Origin: Pseudomonadota bacterium
GTDB taxonomy: Bacteria; Desulfobacterota; Desulfobulbia; Desulfobulbales; Desulfocapsaceae
DNA length: 64,000 bases
NCBI GenBank assembly: GCA_018820855.1
Contig: JAHJNL010000025.1
Location: forward strand, 19,948-83,947
Direction of reading: 5' to 3'
The notes beneath the pieces were generated by a model. That model searched no databases. It was not told the DNA's origin and was given only the letters and a program-made list of their open reading frames with translations. The stretch's first letter is position 1; every line of letters starts with the position of its first letter. Shown here piece after piece: positions 56,257 through 64,000 of this stretch. Position numbers and translations under genes: made by a program.

Positions 56257-58674
56257 ATGACCGAATATCTCAGCAGCAGTCATTTCCCCTGTTCATCCAC
56301 AGCCGAAGCTGACAACCTTGCAGCAGATCTGGCACAACTCCTTGAGAACGATTTCTCCGGTGACCTCTACGGTCTGTTGGCCGGATATCAAAGGATTCTT
56401 GCCGACAATAAGCGTCGGGCAGAGTGGCCGGATGTCCATAATAAACTGGAGATCCTGTTTAAATGCGGTCGCTATCAGGCCATAGACGGCCCCATGATCG
56501 GCATCCCTGTGTCAATCAGAGACAGTGATTATTTCCAGGATACGGTTCAACAGGCCGGTCAGGAAAGATCGATGATAGCCGGTATTGAATGGATGGCCAC
56601 CGCCTGGAACATGACTTTTGCCGATACCGGCCTCTGGATGGGGAAAACGTTTGAACCGGTTCGCAGGGAGGTTGTTGTTGCAAAGACCAACAACAACCTA
56701 AAATTGTTAGAGAAATACGACACAGCAACCACCCGCATCGGCCGTAATTTTTTCCGCGAACCGAGCGATCCTGATCTGATCCAGGGCCTTGGCCTGCCGG
56801 TCCTCACGCCATTATGGAACCTGCAGCCACGTCCTACATTCGGGCAGAAGACAATATTTGACGCAGATCTCCTTGAGGAAAATATGCTCCGGGAAAAGAA
56901 TATCCCCTACACCATGACCGGCGGAATCTTTCTGGCCAGCTTCGGCCAGTCAGTTGTCCCGGAAATGCACGGCAAAACGGTCTATCAATTAAACTATCGC
57001 TGGCCCTTACTGAACCCTGTTTTTCCCATGACCCGTCTTATTGATGAGCTTGTCCAGATTGGAGAAGGCATTTATCTCGGCCAATTAGTTTTTGCAACCA
57101 GACATTACAGCATCGGCGACCTTCCTCTGCCGTTTATCAAAAATGGCACCGCAACGCTTGGAGAACCTTACACAGCAGCCGATGCTGTCTACTACGGCTA
57201 CCAGAACAACGGTTACTTTTTGATGATGGCTCCGGACAGAGCTGAACAGGTCTATGCCGACACTGCTTTCCCCCAACTGCGGCCGCGAGCAGGTGAATGC
57301 GGATATGCGGAATTGGGATATGACAAACTCTCGGCTGCCACGTCTCATACAAAACCTGGCAAACCAGCAAAGCAGTGGCATGATGTCAAAGACTGGAGAA
57401 GCGGCTGGCAGGACAACAGTGAATTGCGGGCCAAATTCACCACCTTCATTCTGGAAGATTCGCCAAAGAGCTCAGATACTGAAGATGTAAAGGAGATGCG
57501 CCGGGAAGACGAATCCATCCTGCAGATGCTGCAACGGATCAGCCAGGAGATTTCGGCCGAGAGCAAAAAAGACGACCGTCTCTCTCATTTTGACAAATTA
57601 CATCGTCTCTTCCGCTGCGGAGTCGCTCCGAAGGTGGAGAACGGTCTGTTTAAGGGCCATGGGAAAAGAGGCTACAACTGCCGGGTTGACGGCCAGGAAG
57701 AAAGGGACTGGTACGGTCAGGCAGATGTTGCCCGTGGCTGGGACTACTATCACGGCGCCAATCTCAACCTGCATCTGGGTCTTGCCGATACCTTCAGTCC
57801 GGCCAGCGACCGGATATTCGACGACAGTCTTCTCTTTCCCGCGGCAGTTGCCGAATCTCTCCTCAGCAAAGGGGAGATTCGGCCCAACGTCCTCGATATA
57901 ATCTGGCGCAGTATCGGCAAGTACATCTTTCCCTGGGCCGGCAAGTCATTTGAGACTATCAGCGGCCGGAAATTAAGCATGTTGCTCGACGAGAGCAGCG
58001 ATCTGAAGGCCAGGTATCCCGAACGGGTAAGGGAACTGAAATCGCATCTGGCATCCAGGCCCCATTATGAACTGGTCAAGAAAGCCGCAAAGGGCTACTG
58101 GCAGCAACCGGGCCTCTATGCCGATCACCTGCAGCACGGTTCCTGGGACAAGGGTATGCTCGATGCAGACAAGGCCTTCTGGGAAGAGGAAGCACGCAAC
58201 CACTGGGTTGACGGATGCAATATCCAGGATCATCGCATACTCATGGCAGACCCTCTCTTTCGCGTGATCGACATGAATTACCGGACACCGGACCCTGCAT
58301 TACAGGCCGTTTCTGAGGCGGGGCCATCCCCTTTTGCCAGACAGGGATACATTTTTCTCGGTGTTTCCGAGAGGGAATCCATACTGCCCATAAACAACAG
58401 CCCGGAGAAAAAGAAAAAGGTTTTTCAGTTTCACTACCGCAGCCCCATGGTGGGGGGGCCGGCCCCCATCGGGCTGTGCCTTGATGAACTGGTGGAGATA
58501 GCAGACGGCCTTTTCCTTGGCCAGCTCATTTACTCGACAGCCCTGACTGTACCGTATCATTCATCCATTGATCCGGCACAGTACAGCTATCAGCTGTTTG
58601 GCTATTTTCTCCTCCTTGACGATGCCTGGCAATACCATCGCAAAGCCATCAAGCTCGATACCTGGCAGGAATAA
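56257..58674 (+). CDS. Large protein of unknown function with internal duplication
   Basis: 805 residues from the ATG at 56257; the frame is open upstream to 56170 but has no better start. Two related halves are evident. Copy 1 has LFKCGRYQAIDGPMIGIPV (68-86) and YQLNYRWPLLNPVFPMTR with DELVQIGEGIYLGQLVFAT (243-281), ending YGYQNNGYFLMM. Copy 2 has LFRCGVAPKVENGLFKGHG (451-469) and FQFHYRSPMV with DELVEIADGLFLGQLIYST (723-761), ending YSYQLFGYFLLLDD. They are separated by a charged linker (about 375-445). No signal peptide, helix anchor or known catalytic motif is seen. It lies 55 nt before the glycyl radical enzyme gene. Confidence 0.78.
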   Translation: MTEYLSSSHFPCSSTAEADNLAADLAQLLENDFSGDLYGLLAGYQRILADNKRRAEWPDVHNKLEILFKCGRYQAIDGPMIGIPVSIRDSDYFQDTVQQAGQERSMIAGIEWMATAWNMTFADTGLWMGKTFEPVRREVVVAKTNNNLKLLEKYDTATTRIGRNFFREPSDPDLIQGLGLPVLTPLWNLQPRPTFGQKTIFDADLLEENMLREKNIPYTMTGGIFLASFGQSVVPEMHGKTVYQLNYRWPLLNPVFPMTRLIDELVQIGEGIYLGQLVFATRHYSIGDLPLPFIKNGTATLGEPYTAADAVYYGYQNNGYFLMMAPDRAEQVYADTAFPQLRPRAGECGYAELGYDKLSAATSHTKPGKPAKQWHDVKDWRSGWQDNSELRAKFTTFILEDSPKSSDTEDVKEMRREDESILQMLQRISQEISAESKKDDRLSHFDKLHRLFRCGVAPKVENGLFKGHGKRGYNCRVDGQEERDWYGQADVARGWDYYHGANLNLHLGLADTFSPASDRIFDDSLLFPAAVAESLLSKGEIRPNVLDIIWRSIGKYIFPWAGKSFETISGRKLSMLLDESSDLKARYPERVRELKSHLASRPHYELVKKAAKGYWQQPGLYADHLQHGSWDKGMLDADKAFWEEEARNHWVDGCNIQDHRILMADPLFRVIDMNYRTPDPALQAVSEAGPSPFARQGYIFLGVSERESILPINNSPEKKKKVFQFHYRSPMVGGPAPIGLCLDELVEIADGLFLGQLIYSTALTVPYHSSIDPAQYSYQLFGYFLLLDDAWQYHRKAIKLDTWQE

Positions 58675-58729
58675 TATTGAGAGTACAGGGTAACAAAACA
58701 AAAATTCGCTTCATGACAAGAGGGATCTC

Positions 58730-61192
58730 ATGACAACCATAACACTTGATGACATTTCCCTGAAAAATTTCACCCTGGAAAACTTACCACGACTCCAGGA
58801 ACTGCGGACCCAGTATTTTGCCCGTCGCCCCGAGATCTGTATTGAACGGGCCCGATATATCACACAATATCTGCGCTACCATGATGATGCCAAGGATTCA
58901 CCGGAAGTCAGGCAGGCCAAAAAAGTCAGCCACTTCCTGCACCATAAAAGTGCGCAGTTCCATGACCGCAACCTTATTGCCGGAAGCACCACCAGCAAAG
59001 CCCTCGGCGCCCCCCTTTTTCCTGAATTTTTTGCCCTGACCCTGTGGCCTGAACTTGAAACAGTAAGCAACCGGGCAAAAAACCCACAGAAACTGACTGC
59101 CGAAGAAGCCAAAGAACTCAATCTGGAGATCTTCCCCTTCTGGATGGATAAAAATGTCCTTGAAATCACGCGAACCCGATTCGGCAATCCGGAATGCCTG
59201 CAGCTTTTTGAAAACCTGGTCTTTTTTATTGCATCCAAGGCCGGTTGTATCTCCCATGCCGTGCCAGCCTATACCTTCATGCTTGAGCATGGCCTGTCCG
59301 GTCTCATGGAACTGGCTGCTGAAAAAGAAAAAGCCCTGGCTTCGCCGACAAACAAAGAGCAACAGAACCAGGCGGATTTTTTCCGGGCAGTACAGATATC
59401 CCTGCAGGGAGTCATGGCCCATGCGGAACATCTTGCAGAAGAAGCTGAGCAACTGGCCAGAGTGGCTAACGACCCTGAAGATGCCGCAGAGTTTACTGAA
59501 ATGGCGGCCATCTGCCGCCGGGTGCCCGCCGGGCCTGCCACCACCTTCCGGGAGGCCTTGAATGCCATCTGGATCTGTCAGGTGGGTATTCATGCTGAAA
59601 ATATCAACATGGCCATGAGCCCGGGCCGTCTGGATCAGATTCTCTATCCCTACTACAGATCCGACATTGCAGCAGGACGCCTCGACCTTGCCCGGGCCAT
59701 CGAACTGGTGGGCTGTCTGTGGCTGAAAATAGCGGATAATGTCACCATGGTGCCGGAGGCCTCTGAAGAGATGTTCGGAGGTGCCGGTACAGTGCCGGCT
59801 ATCACCTTGGGGGGTGTCGACAGCGAAGGTGAAGATGCGGTCAATGATCTGACCTATATCATGCTGCGGGTTACGGAACTCCTCGCCATTCGAGACCCCA
59901 ACGTGAATGCCCGCTATGATTATGAAAAAAATTCTTCAGCCTACTGCCGCCGAGTCTCGGAAGTTGTCCTCAACACCAAATCAGTTCCTGCTTTTTTCAA
60001 TGACAAAGCAAATATAGCTGCGCTCACCGGCCAGGGCGAAACCCTTGAACATGCCCGTGACTACGCGGTTATTGGCTGTGTTGAACTGGCGAGCAGCGGT
60101 CGTGACTACCCGGCCTCCAGTTCAATCATGATGAATCTTGCCGCGCCTCTGGAAATGGCTCTTTTCGGCGGTAAGCGCCCCATTACCGGCGAGGAACAGA
60201 TAGGCCCTGTCACACCGGCTCCATCCGAGTTAAAGAGCTTTGAGGATTTCTGGCAGATCTTCAAAATCCAGTTGGACTGGCTGGTTAAGCAGGCTATCCA
60301 GCTCAATGAATACATGGGTGCAGTGCACCAGGAAATAATGCCGTCACCGCTGCTCTCTTCTCTTTTCATCGGCCCGATGGACAAGGGCAAAGACCTGATC
60401 CAGGGTGGAGCTCTCTATAACTCCTCAGGGGCCACCCATATTGCCTTTGCCGACGTGGTTGATTCACTCAATGCCATAGAACAAACCGTTTTCATAGAAA
60501 AAAAATACACTTTCAACGACCTGCTCAAGCACGTACGAGCTGATTTCAGCGGCCCTGAAGGAGAGAAGGTACGGCTTTACCTGCAGAATCATCCGCCTAA
60601 ATATGGCACCGAGGCCCCCATTGCCCGGAAAAACGCCCGCAACCTGGTCCGGCACCTCTTTGCTCTGTACCAATCCCACACCAATTACCGGGGCGGTCCA
60701 TACCGCCCTTCGTATTGGACCATGACCAATCATGCCGGCCTGGGCGGAATCACCGGTGCTCTGCCCCACGGGCGCAAGGCAGGGAAAGTCTTTTCCAGCG
60801 GTATAACTCCGGTTTCCGGAGCTGCACCGGAATTGACCGCCTGCCTGAATGCTGTGGCAGAACTTGGTGGTGAACTGGTTCCTGGGGGCTGGGCACTGAA
60901 TATCAAATATACCCCTGAAGCAGATCTCAAAAAGATGTCTGAATATTTTGCCCAGACCATCGAGGCATATTTCCGGGCCTGGGGCCAGCAGGTGCAGTTT
61001 AATGTCATGACCTACGAGATGCTGCTTGATGCCAAAAAGCATCCGCAGAAGTATCCGGAACTGATGGTTCGCGTCTCCGGGTATTCCGCCTATTTCAAGG
61101 ATCTGAACGAAATGATGAAAGACGAGTTAATTACCCGTACCCAGTATGGGCTTACAGACGGCCATGCTGTGCCCCTGCCGCCACTGCAGTAA
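58730..61192 (+). CDS. Glycyl radical enzyme of unknown substrate (PFL-like superfamily, not PFL)
   Basis: 820 residues. The C-terminal radical loop is RVSGYSAYF with Gly784 as the radical site. The active-site cysteine is Cys450 in YAVIGCVELASSGRDYPASS, followed by Glu452. A single Cys with Glu two residues later is the pattern of dehydratase, lyase and decarboxylase members (glycerol/diol dehydratase, CutC, HypD and related); pyruvate formate-lyase has two adjacent cysteines. The motif reads GCVEL, not GCVEP, so I assign no known substrate. The enzyme is cytoplasmic and oxygen-sensitive. It is followed by an SCP2-like gene (16 nt) and its activase. Confidence 0.92.
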   Translation: MTTITLDDISLKNFTLENLPRLQELRTQYFARRPEICIERARYITQYLRYHDDAKDSPEVRQAKKVSHFLHHKSAQFHDRNLIAGSTTSKALGAPLFPEFFALTLWPELETVSNRAKNPQKLTAEEAKELNLEIFPFWMDKNVLEITRTRFGNPECLQLFENLVFFIASKAGCISHAVPAYTFMLEHGLSGLMELAAEKEKALASPTNKEQQNQADFFRAVQISLQGVMAHAEHLAEEAEQLARVANDPEDAAEFTEMAAICRRVPAGPATTFREALNAIWICQVGIHAENINMAMSPGRLDQILYPYYRSDIAAGRLDLARAIELVGCLWLKIADNVTMVPEASEEMFGGAGTVPAITLGGVDSEGEDAVNDLTYIMLRVTELLAIRDPNVNARYDYEKNSSAYCRRVSEVVLNTKSVPAFFNDKANIAALTGQGETLEHARDYAVIGCVELASSGRDYPASSSIMMNLAAPLEMALFGGKRPITGEEQIGPVTPAPSELKSFEDFWQIFKIQLDWLVKQAIQLNEYMGAVHQEIMPSPLLSSLFIGPMDKGKDLIQGGALYNSSGATHIAFADVVDSLNAIEQTVFIEKKYTFNDLLKHVRADFSGPEGEKVRLYLQNHPPKYGTEAPIARKNARNLVRHLFALYQSHTNYRGGPYRPSYWTMTNHAGLGGITGALPHGRKAGKVFSSGITPVSGAAPELTACLNAVAELGGELVPGGWALNIKYTPEADLKKMSEYFAQTIEAYFRAWGQQVQFNVMTYEMLLDAKKHPQKYPELMVRVSGYSAYFKDLNEMMKDELITRTQYGLTDGHAVPLPPLQ

Positions 61193-61208
61193 GAGGAGGA
61201 AATAGGAC

Positions 61209-61652
61209 ATGTTTGATGTAATCGGTGCAAAAGGTATGGAGAAGGTTTGGGCAGATTTCAGGAATTGCTTTGATTCCGAACTGGCTGAGGAATTTTTACA
61301 GAGCCTGCTCACGCTAATGCAGATCGTGTTTGTCATAAACCATGACTATCGTCGCAATCTCGACAAATTTAACGGACGCTACCAGTTCCGCAGCGTGGAT
61401 GGTGAAGTAACCATAGGAGTTCTTTTCGCAAACAGCCGAATGAAGGTGGTGGAAGGGATGATTGACAGCCCTCATATTACCGTAACATTCCGTGACGGCC
61501 GGACATTGATGAATTTCATTATTTCACCTCGTCAGGACATCCTCGGTTCCATGCTCAAACATGATGTCAAGACCGAAGGCAATCTGAACTATCTCTATAA
61601 ATTCGGTTTTATGGCAAAACAGCTCCAATTGATGATACCGCAACCAGCATGA
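61209..61652 (+). CDS. SCP2-type sterol/lipid-carrier domain protein
   Basis: 147 residues, with GAGGAGG about 10 nt upstream. The fold signature is seen in HDYRRNLDKFNGRYQFRSVD, the strands VTIGVLFANSRMKVVEGMID and HITVTFRDGRTLMNFIISPR, and the hydrophobic end VKTEGNLNYLYKFGFMAKQL. SCP2 domains bind acyl chains or sterol-like lipids in a hydrophobic tunnel. Its place between a glycyl radical enzyme and the activase is unusual and suggests that the enzyme's substrate or product is hydrophobic, or that this is a structural adaptor. The stop overlaps the activase start (ATGA). Confidence 0.82.
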   Translation: MFDVIGAKGMEKVWADFRNCFDSELAEEFLQSLLTLMQIVFVINHDYRRNLDKFNGRYQFRSVDGEVTIGVLFANSRMKVVEGMIDSPHITVTFRDGRTLMNFIISPRQDILGSMLKHDVKTEGNLNYLYKFGFMAKQLQLMIPQPA

Positions 61653-62545
61653 AAGCCCTGGTCGGAAACATAAACCGCTACGCCCTCCATGACGGCCCTG
61701 GCATCAGGACAACTGTCTTTTTCAAAGGATGTACGCTGCACTGCCCATGGTGCCATAATCCGGAGCTTATCTCTCCTGAGCCAGAGGTCGCCTTTTATCC
61801 TGAACGATGTATCACCTGTGGTGACTGCCTGGCCGTGTGTCCGCAAGAAGCCATACGCATGCAGAGTGAAGATCGCGTTGACCGCAAACGTTGCACCGGA
61901 TGCGGCCTCTGCGCAGAGAGTTGTCCATCCGGAGCCCTTGCAAGGGTTGGCAGAGAATATGAGCTGGAAGAACTTATCGAGATATTACTGCGGGATCGGA
62001 TGTTTTACAAGATGTCCGGTGGCGGAGTGACCCTGTCCGGGGGCGAGCCGACGCAGCAGCTTCTCTTTATCAGTGCCTTGCTGAACAGGCTGCGCCACGA
62101 AGGAATCCATACGACTCTTGAAACCAATGGCCTTTTTTTCTACGAGCAATTTGCAGCTGCCTGCCTCGACTACCTGGATTTGATCTTCTTTGATCTGAAA
62201 TTTGCCGATTCCGCTCAACACCAAAAGGTGCTGGGCTGCTGCAACAGGGTCATTTGGGAAAATTTATCCTCTTTATTAACAAAAAGAGCCCAGGACGTCA
62301 TTGTCCGCATTCCTATGATCCCGGGTTATACAGCCACTCATGAAAATATTGACCGGATTGGCAGGTTCCTGCGTCAACAAAAAGCACAGTACTATTCGCT
62401 GCTGCCATACAATCCATACGGACTTGCCAAGGCTGCTGCAGTAAGCATGACTCCGGACCAGACACTGCCGGAGCAGGCAATGGATCAGTCAGAGCTGCTG
62501 CCATGGCAAGAATTCTTCTACGGTATGGCACTGGTGACCCCATAA
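61649..62545 (+). CDS. Glycyl radical enzyme activating protein (radical SAM)
   Basis: 298 residues. The radical SAM cluster motif is CTLHCPWC (Cx3Cx2C) after YALHDGPGIRTTVFFKG. A two-cluster ferredoxin insert follows: CITCGDCLAVCPQEA and CTGCGLCAESCPSGA. SAM-binding GGE is in GGGVTLSGGEPTQQ. The ferredoxin insert is typical of activases of dehydratase/lyase-type glycyl radical enzymes and absent from PFL activase. It makes the Gly784 radical on the upstream enzyme by hydrogen abstraction. It overlaps the SCP2 gene by 4 nt. Confidence 0.95.
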   Translation: MKALVGNINRYALHDGPGIRTTVFFKGCTLHCPWCHNPELISPEPEVAFYPERCITCGDCLAVCPQEAIRMQSEDRVDRKRCTGCGLCAESCPSGALARVGREYELEELIEILLRDRMFYKMSGGGVTLSGGEPTQQLLFISALLNRLRHEGIHTTLETNGLFFYEQFAAACLDYLDLIFFDLKFADSAQHQKVLGCCNRVIWENLSSLLTKRAQDVIVRIPMIPGYTATHENIDRIGRFLRQQKAQYYSLLPYNPYGLAKAAAVSMTPDQTLPEQAMDQSELLPWQEFFYGMALVTP

Positions 62546-62584
62546 GAACATACTGAAATAATAGAGACAAGGAGGAAAACAACA

Positions 62585-63667
62585 ATGCAGATCGACTTTC
62601 ATCATGCCACGACCTATGTGGCAGCGCGAATAGCAGGATTTGATGCCAGGCGGGCAGATATCATTGCCTATGCCGCCCAGTATGTTGATGACGCAAGCAG
62701 CGACGGACCGGTCCGGTTTACCAACAAATTTCTTTATCAGCGTATCTCTCCTGCCCATAAAATGATTGATACCAGAAATACCAGGGATCTGGATAATCAT
62801 CAGGTCTGGATACCCTTTCATTTCCTGCCCGGCAATGGTGGTATGGAGGCAGACAGAAACCCGGGCGGACGGGTGGTCAACAGATTGATCTGCACACCGG
62901 ATTCTCCCATTGCCAGAGACATGGTCAGACAGACTATTGTTGAACGGGACAAACCATACGGACTGCATCGCCTGGGGGTAACCATGCACGTTTATGCCGA
63001 TACCTGGGCTCATCAGGGTTTTGCAGGCCTGCAAGATTCCGTGAATGAGGTGGAGGAAGCCAAGGAGACCGGAAATTCAGACGTATTCAAATCCGGATTA
63101 GGAGATTTTATCAGAAATTGTCTCGATGATGCCATCCCGCCCCTCGGACACGGTCGCGCTACAATGTTTCCGGATATGCCCTTTTTAAAGTGGCAGTACA
63201 GAAATCACAACAAAGAACTTATTGAACTGGATAACACCGAAGAGTTCTGCAGAGCCGCCAATGAGATGTGCAAGGCCATGCAACGCTACCTGCTCGGTGA
63301 CCCCAATGCCGAAGCCGACGGCATCAATGAAAATGACATGAAAAAGATCAAGCAGTTGTTTGCGGAAACCACGGAAAAGGATGGCAACAGCAGGCATAAC
63401 AAATGGCGAAAGGAAATCAGCAGAGGGGCCTTCAGTTTCGGTCCCGCAGAAATCTCCTATATCGGCAAATCGACAAAAATTTGTGACGACGACACGAGCA
63501 AATCCTGGAAAGAACAGGCTCTCGGGACAAATGCCAATCTCTATAAATATCAATACAAGACATCATTCCTCAAGAGTGACTGGAAACTGTTTCACGACGC
63601 AGTGAGGGCACACCGCTTTTATATAGTGAATGAATTGCTGCCGGCCTATGGAATTTGTGCAGCTTGA
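62585..63667 (+). CDS. DUF6765 family protein, predicted metal-dependent
   Basis: 360 residues, with AAGGAGG about 10 nt upstream. The N terminus MQIDFHHATTYVAARIAGF and the motif GVTMHVYADTWAHQGFAGL (HxxADxxxH) are the family hallmarks. The histidine/aspartate arrangement recalls zinc phospholipase C/P1-nuclease helical folds (similarity of motif only). ISPAHKMIDTRNTRDLDNHQ and IPFHFLPGNGG add further conserved histidines. There is no signal peptide. It is the last gene of the cluster, 39 nt after the activase. Activity is unproven; a lipid- or phosphodiester-hydrolase role would fit the SCP2 neighbour. Confidence 0.8.
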   Translation: MQIDFHHATTYVAARIAGFDARRADIIAYAAQYVDDASSDGPVRFTNKFLYQRISPAHKMIDTRNTRDLDNHQVWIPFHFLPGNGGMEADRNPGGRVVNRLICTPDSPIARDMVRQTIVERDKPYGLHRLGVTMHVYADTWAHQGFAGLQDSVNEVEEAKETGNSDVFKSGLGDFIRNCLDDAIPPLGHGRATMFPDMPFLKWQYRNHNKELIELDNTEEFCRAANEMCKAMQRYLLGDPNAEADGINENDMKKIKQLFAETTEKDGNSRHNKWRKEISRGAFSFGPAEISYIGKSTKICDDDTSKSWKEQALGTNANLYKYQYKTSFLKSDWKLFHDAVRAHRFYIVNELLPAYGICAA

Positions 63668-63730
63668 GAAAGAAGCTGTTTTTTCGAAGACAAAATCTTT
63701 GCTGTGCAGCCGGTGCCATTTCCCGAAACC

Positions 63731-63764
63731 TGTTACCGGTTTGTTACCTTCTCACCTGTATTCT
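63731..63764 (+). promoter_or_regulatory. Tandem TGTTACC activator box and -10 element, copy 2
   Basis: TGTTACC at 63731-63737 repeats at 63742-63748 (11-bp period); TATTCT (63759-63764) follows after 10 nt, exactly as in the copy at 51722-51755. TTTGTTACCT and GTATTCT are fully shared, while the bases between differ. It probably drives a gene to the right of the window. Confidence 0.6.
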
Positions 63765-63901
63765 GTTTATAGATAAAAAATCAGAGGCCAATCCAGGCAA
63801 CTCTATCTGCAGGCTAAGGGAATCAGGTGACCTCTGCAGACAGAAAGATGAAAATCTTGAGGGTACCTTGAAAAATTAGAATTTTCGTTCAAAATCGAGG
63901 C

Positions 63902-63960
63902 ATGAGATAAATTTTACCGCAGGCATATATCTGATATTCCGAGGATAAAATTTATTTCAT
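63902..63960. repeat. Imperfect inverted repeat near the window end
   Basis: ATGAGATAAATTTTACC (63902-63918) matches the reverse complement of 63943-63960 with an exact 10-bp core (ATAAATTTTA) and few differences outside it. The loop is about 24 nt. It may be an operator pair or an RNA hairpin. Confidence 0.5.
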
Positions 63961-64000
63961 AACGAAGAGTTTGGGCGAAAAGGCAATTTTGCAAGGTGGC

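Larger units (their letters stand above)
63668..64000. other. Intergenic region after DUF6765, with regulatory repeats
   Basis: 333 bp to the window end. It contains the second TGTTACC box (63731-63764) and a long imperfect inverted repeat (63902-63960). No ORF here is convincing; the next transcription unit probably begins beyond the window. Confidence 0.5.

Noticed and set aside
58730..61192. Annotation as pyruvate formate-lyase
   Set aside because: The active site has one cysteine in GCVE rather than the adjacent cysteine pair of PFL, and the activase has ferredoxin clusters absent from PFL activase.
58730..61192. Assignment to choline TMA-lyase (CutC) or glycerol dehydratase
   Set aside because: The motif is GCVEL rather than GCVEP, and no microcompartment or aldehyde/alcohol dehydrogenase genes accompany it.

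Overview
The window reads as chromosomal DNA of a Gram-negative anaerobe, most likely a sulfate- or sulfur-metabolising member of the Desulfobacterota (Desulfobulbales-like). This is inference from gene content: a DHH-CBS-poly(A)-polymerase tRNA nucleotidyltransferase, rpsU next to a Xer recombinase, DUF523, FmdB, an FeS-type uracil-DNA-glycosylase-like protein, many PAS/Cache signalling proteins, and a glycyl radical enzyme with its activase. I saw no rRNA, recognisable tRNA, CRISPR array, prophage or intact transposon.

Layout. 0-4.6 kb: an overlapping glycan operon (two GT4 glycosyltransferases, a histidine phosphatase, a GT1/GT28-like transferase, a polysaccharide-deacetylase-like protein). 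4.9-8.6 kb: a large hybrid sensor kinase. 8.7-19.2 kb: a LolD/MacB-type ATPase, a small FtsX-type permease, a giant permease carrying a degenerate M28 peptidase domain, and two OPT-like membrane proteins, closed by a perfect 21-bp inverted repeat. 19.5-25.3 kb: an adenylate/guanylate cyclase and a lipoprotein, facing a cyclic-nucleotide-binding protein and an ABC exporter whose nucleotide-binding domain carries a large insert with two extra Q-loop-like segments. 25.6-31.3 kb: small secreted and PqqD-like proteins, a decayed GGDEF remnant, and a secreted beta-propeller protein with five near-identical tandem repeats. 31.6-47.3 kb: mainly housekeeping genes (UDG-like, FmdB, FtsB-like, DUF523, DJ-1-like, TatC, SerS, a sigma54 activator, a sigma70-family factor, Ddl, GlcD-like oxidase, S21, XerC/D, tRNA nucleotidyltransferase). 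47.3-50.1 kb: a zinc/manganese ABC importer operon led by a small ribbon-helix-helix protein with a cysteine-rich tail; a palindrome overlaps its promoter. 50.5-51.4 kb: a Gate-domain membrane protein.

51.7-63.8 kb is the most unusual part. A tandem TGTTACC direct repeat with 11-bp period, followed 10 nt later by a TATTCT -10-like hexamer, precedes eight co-directional genes. They encode a 763-residue unknown protein, an amidase without signal peptide, a papain-like protease without signal peptide, an 805-residue unknown protein with an internal duplication, a glycyl radical enzyme of unknown substrate, an SCP2-type lipid-carrier protein, the radical-SAM activase, and a DUF6765 protein with an HxxADxxxH metal motif. 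The same repeat with identical spacing recurs just after the last gene, apparently starting another transcription unit beyond the window. No microcompartment shell genes are seen. I read this as a candidate undescribed anaerobic radical-chemistry system, possibly on a hydrophobic substrate. That function is inference.
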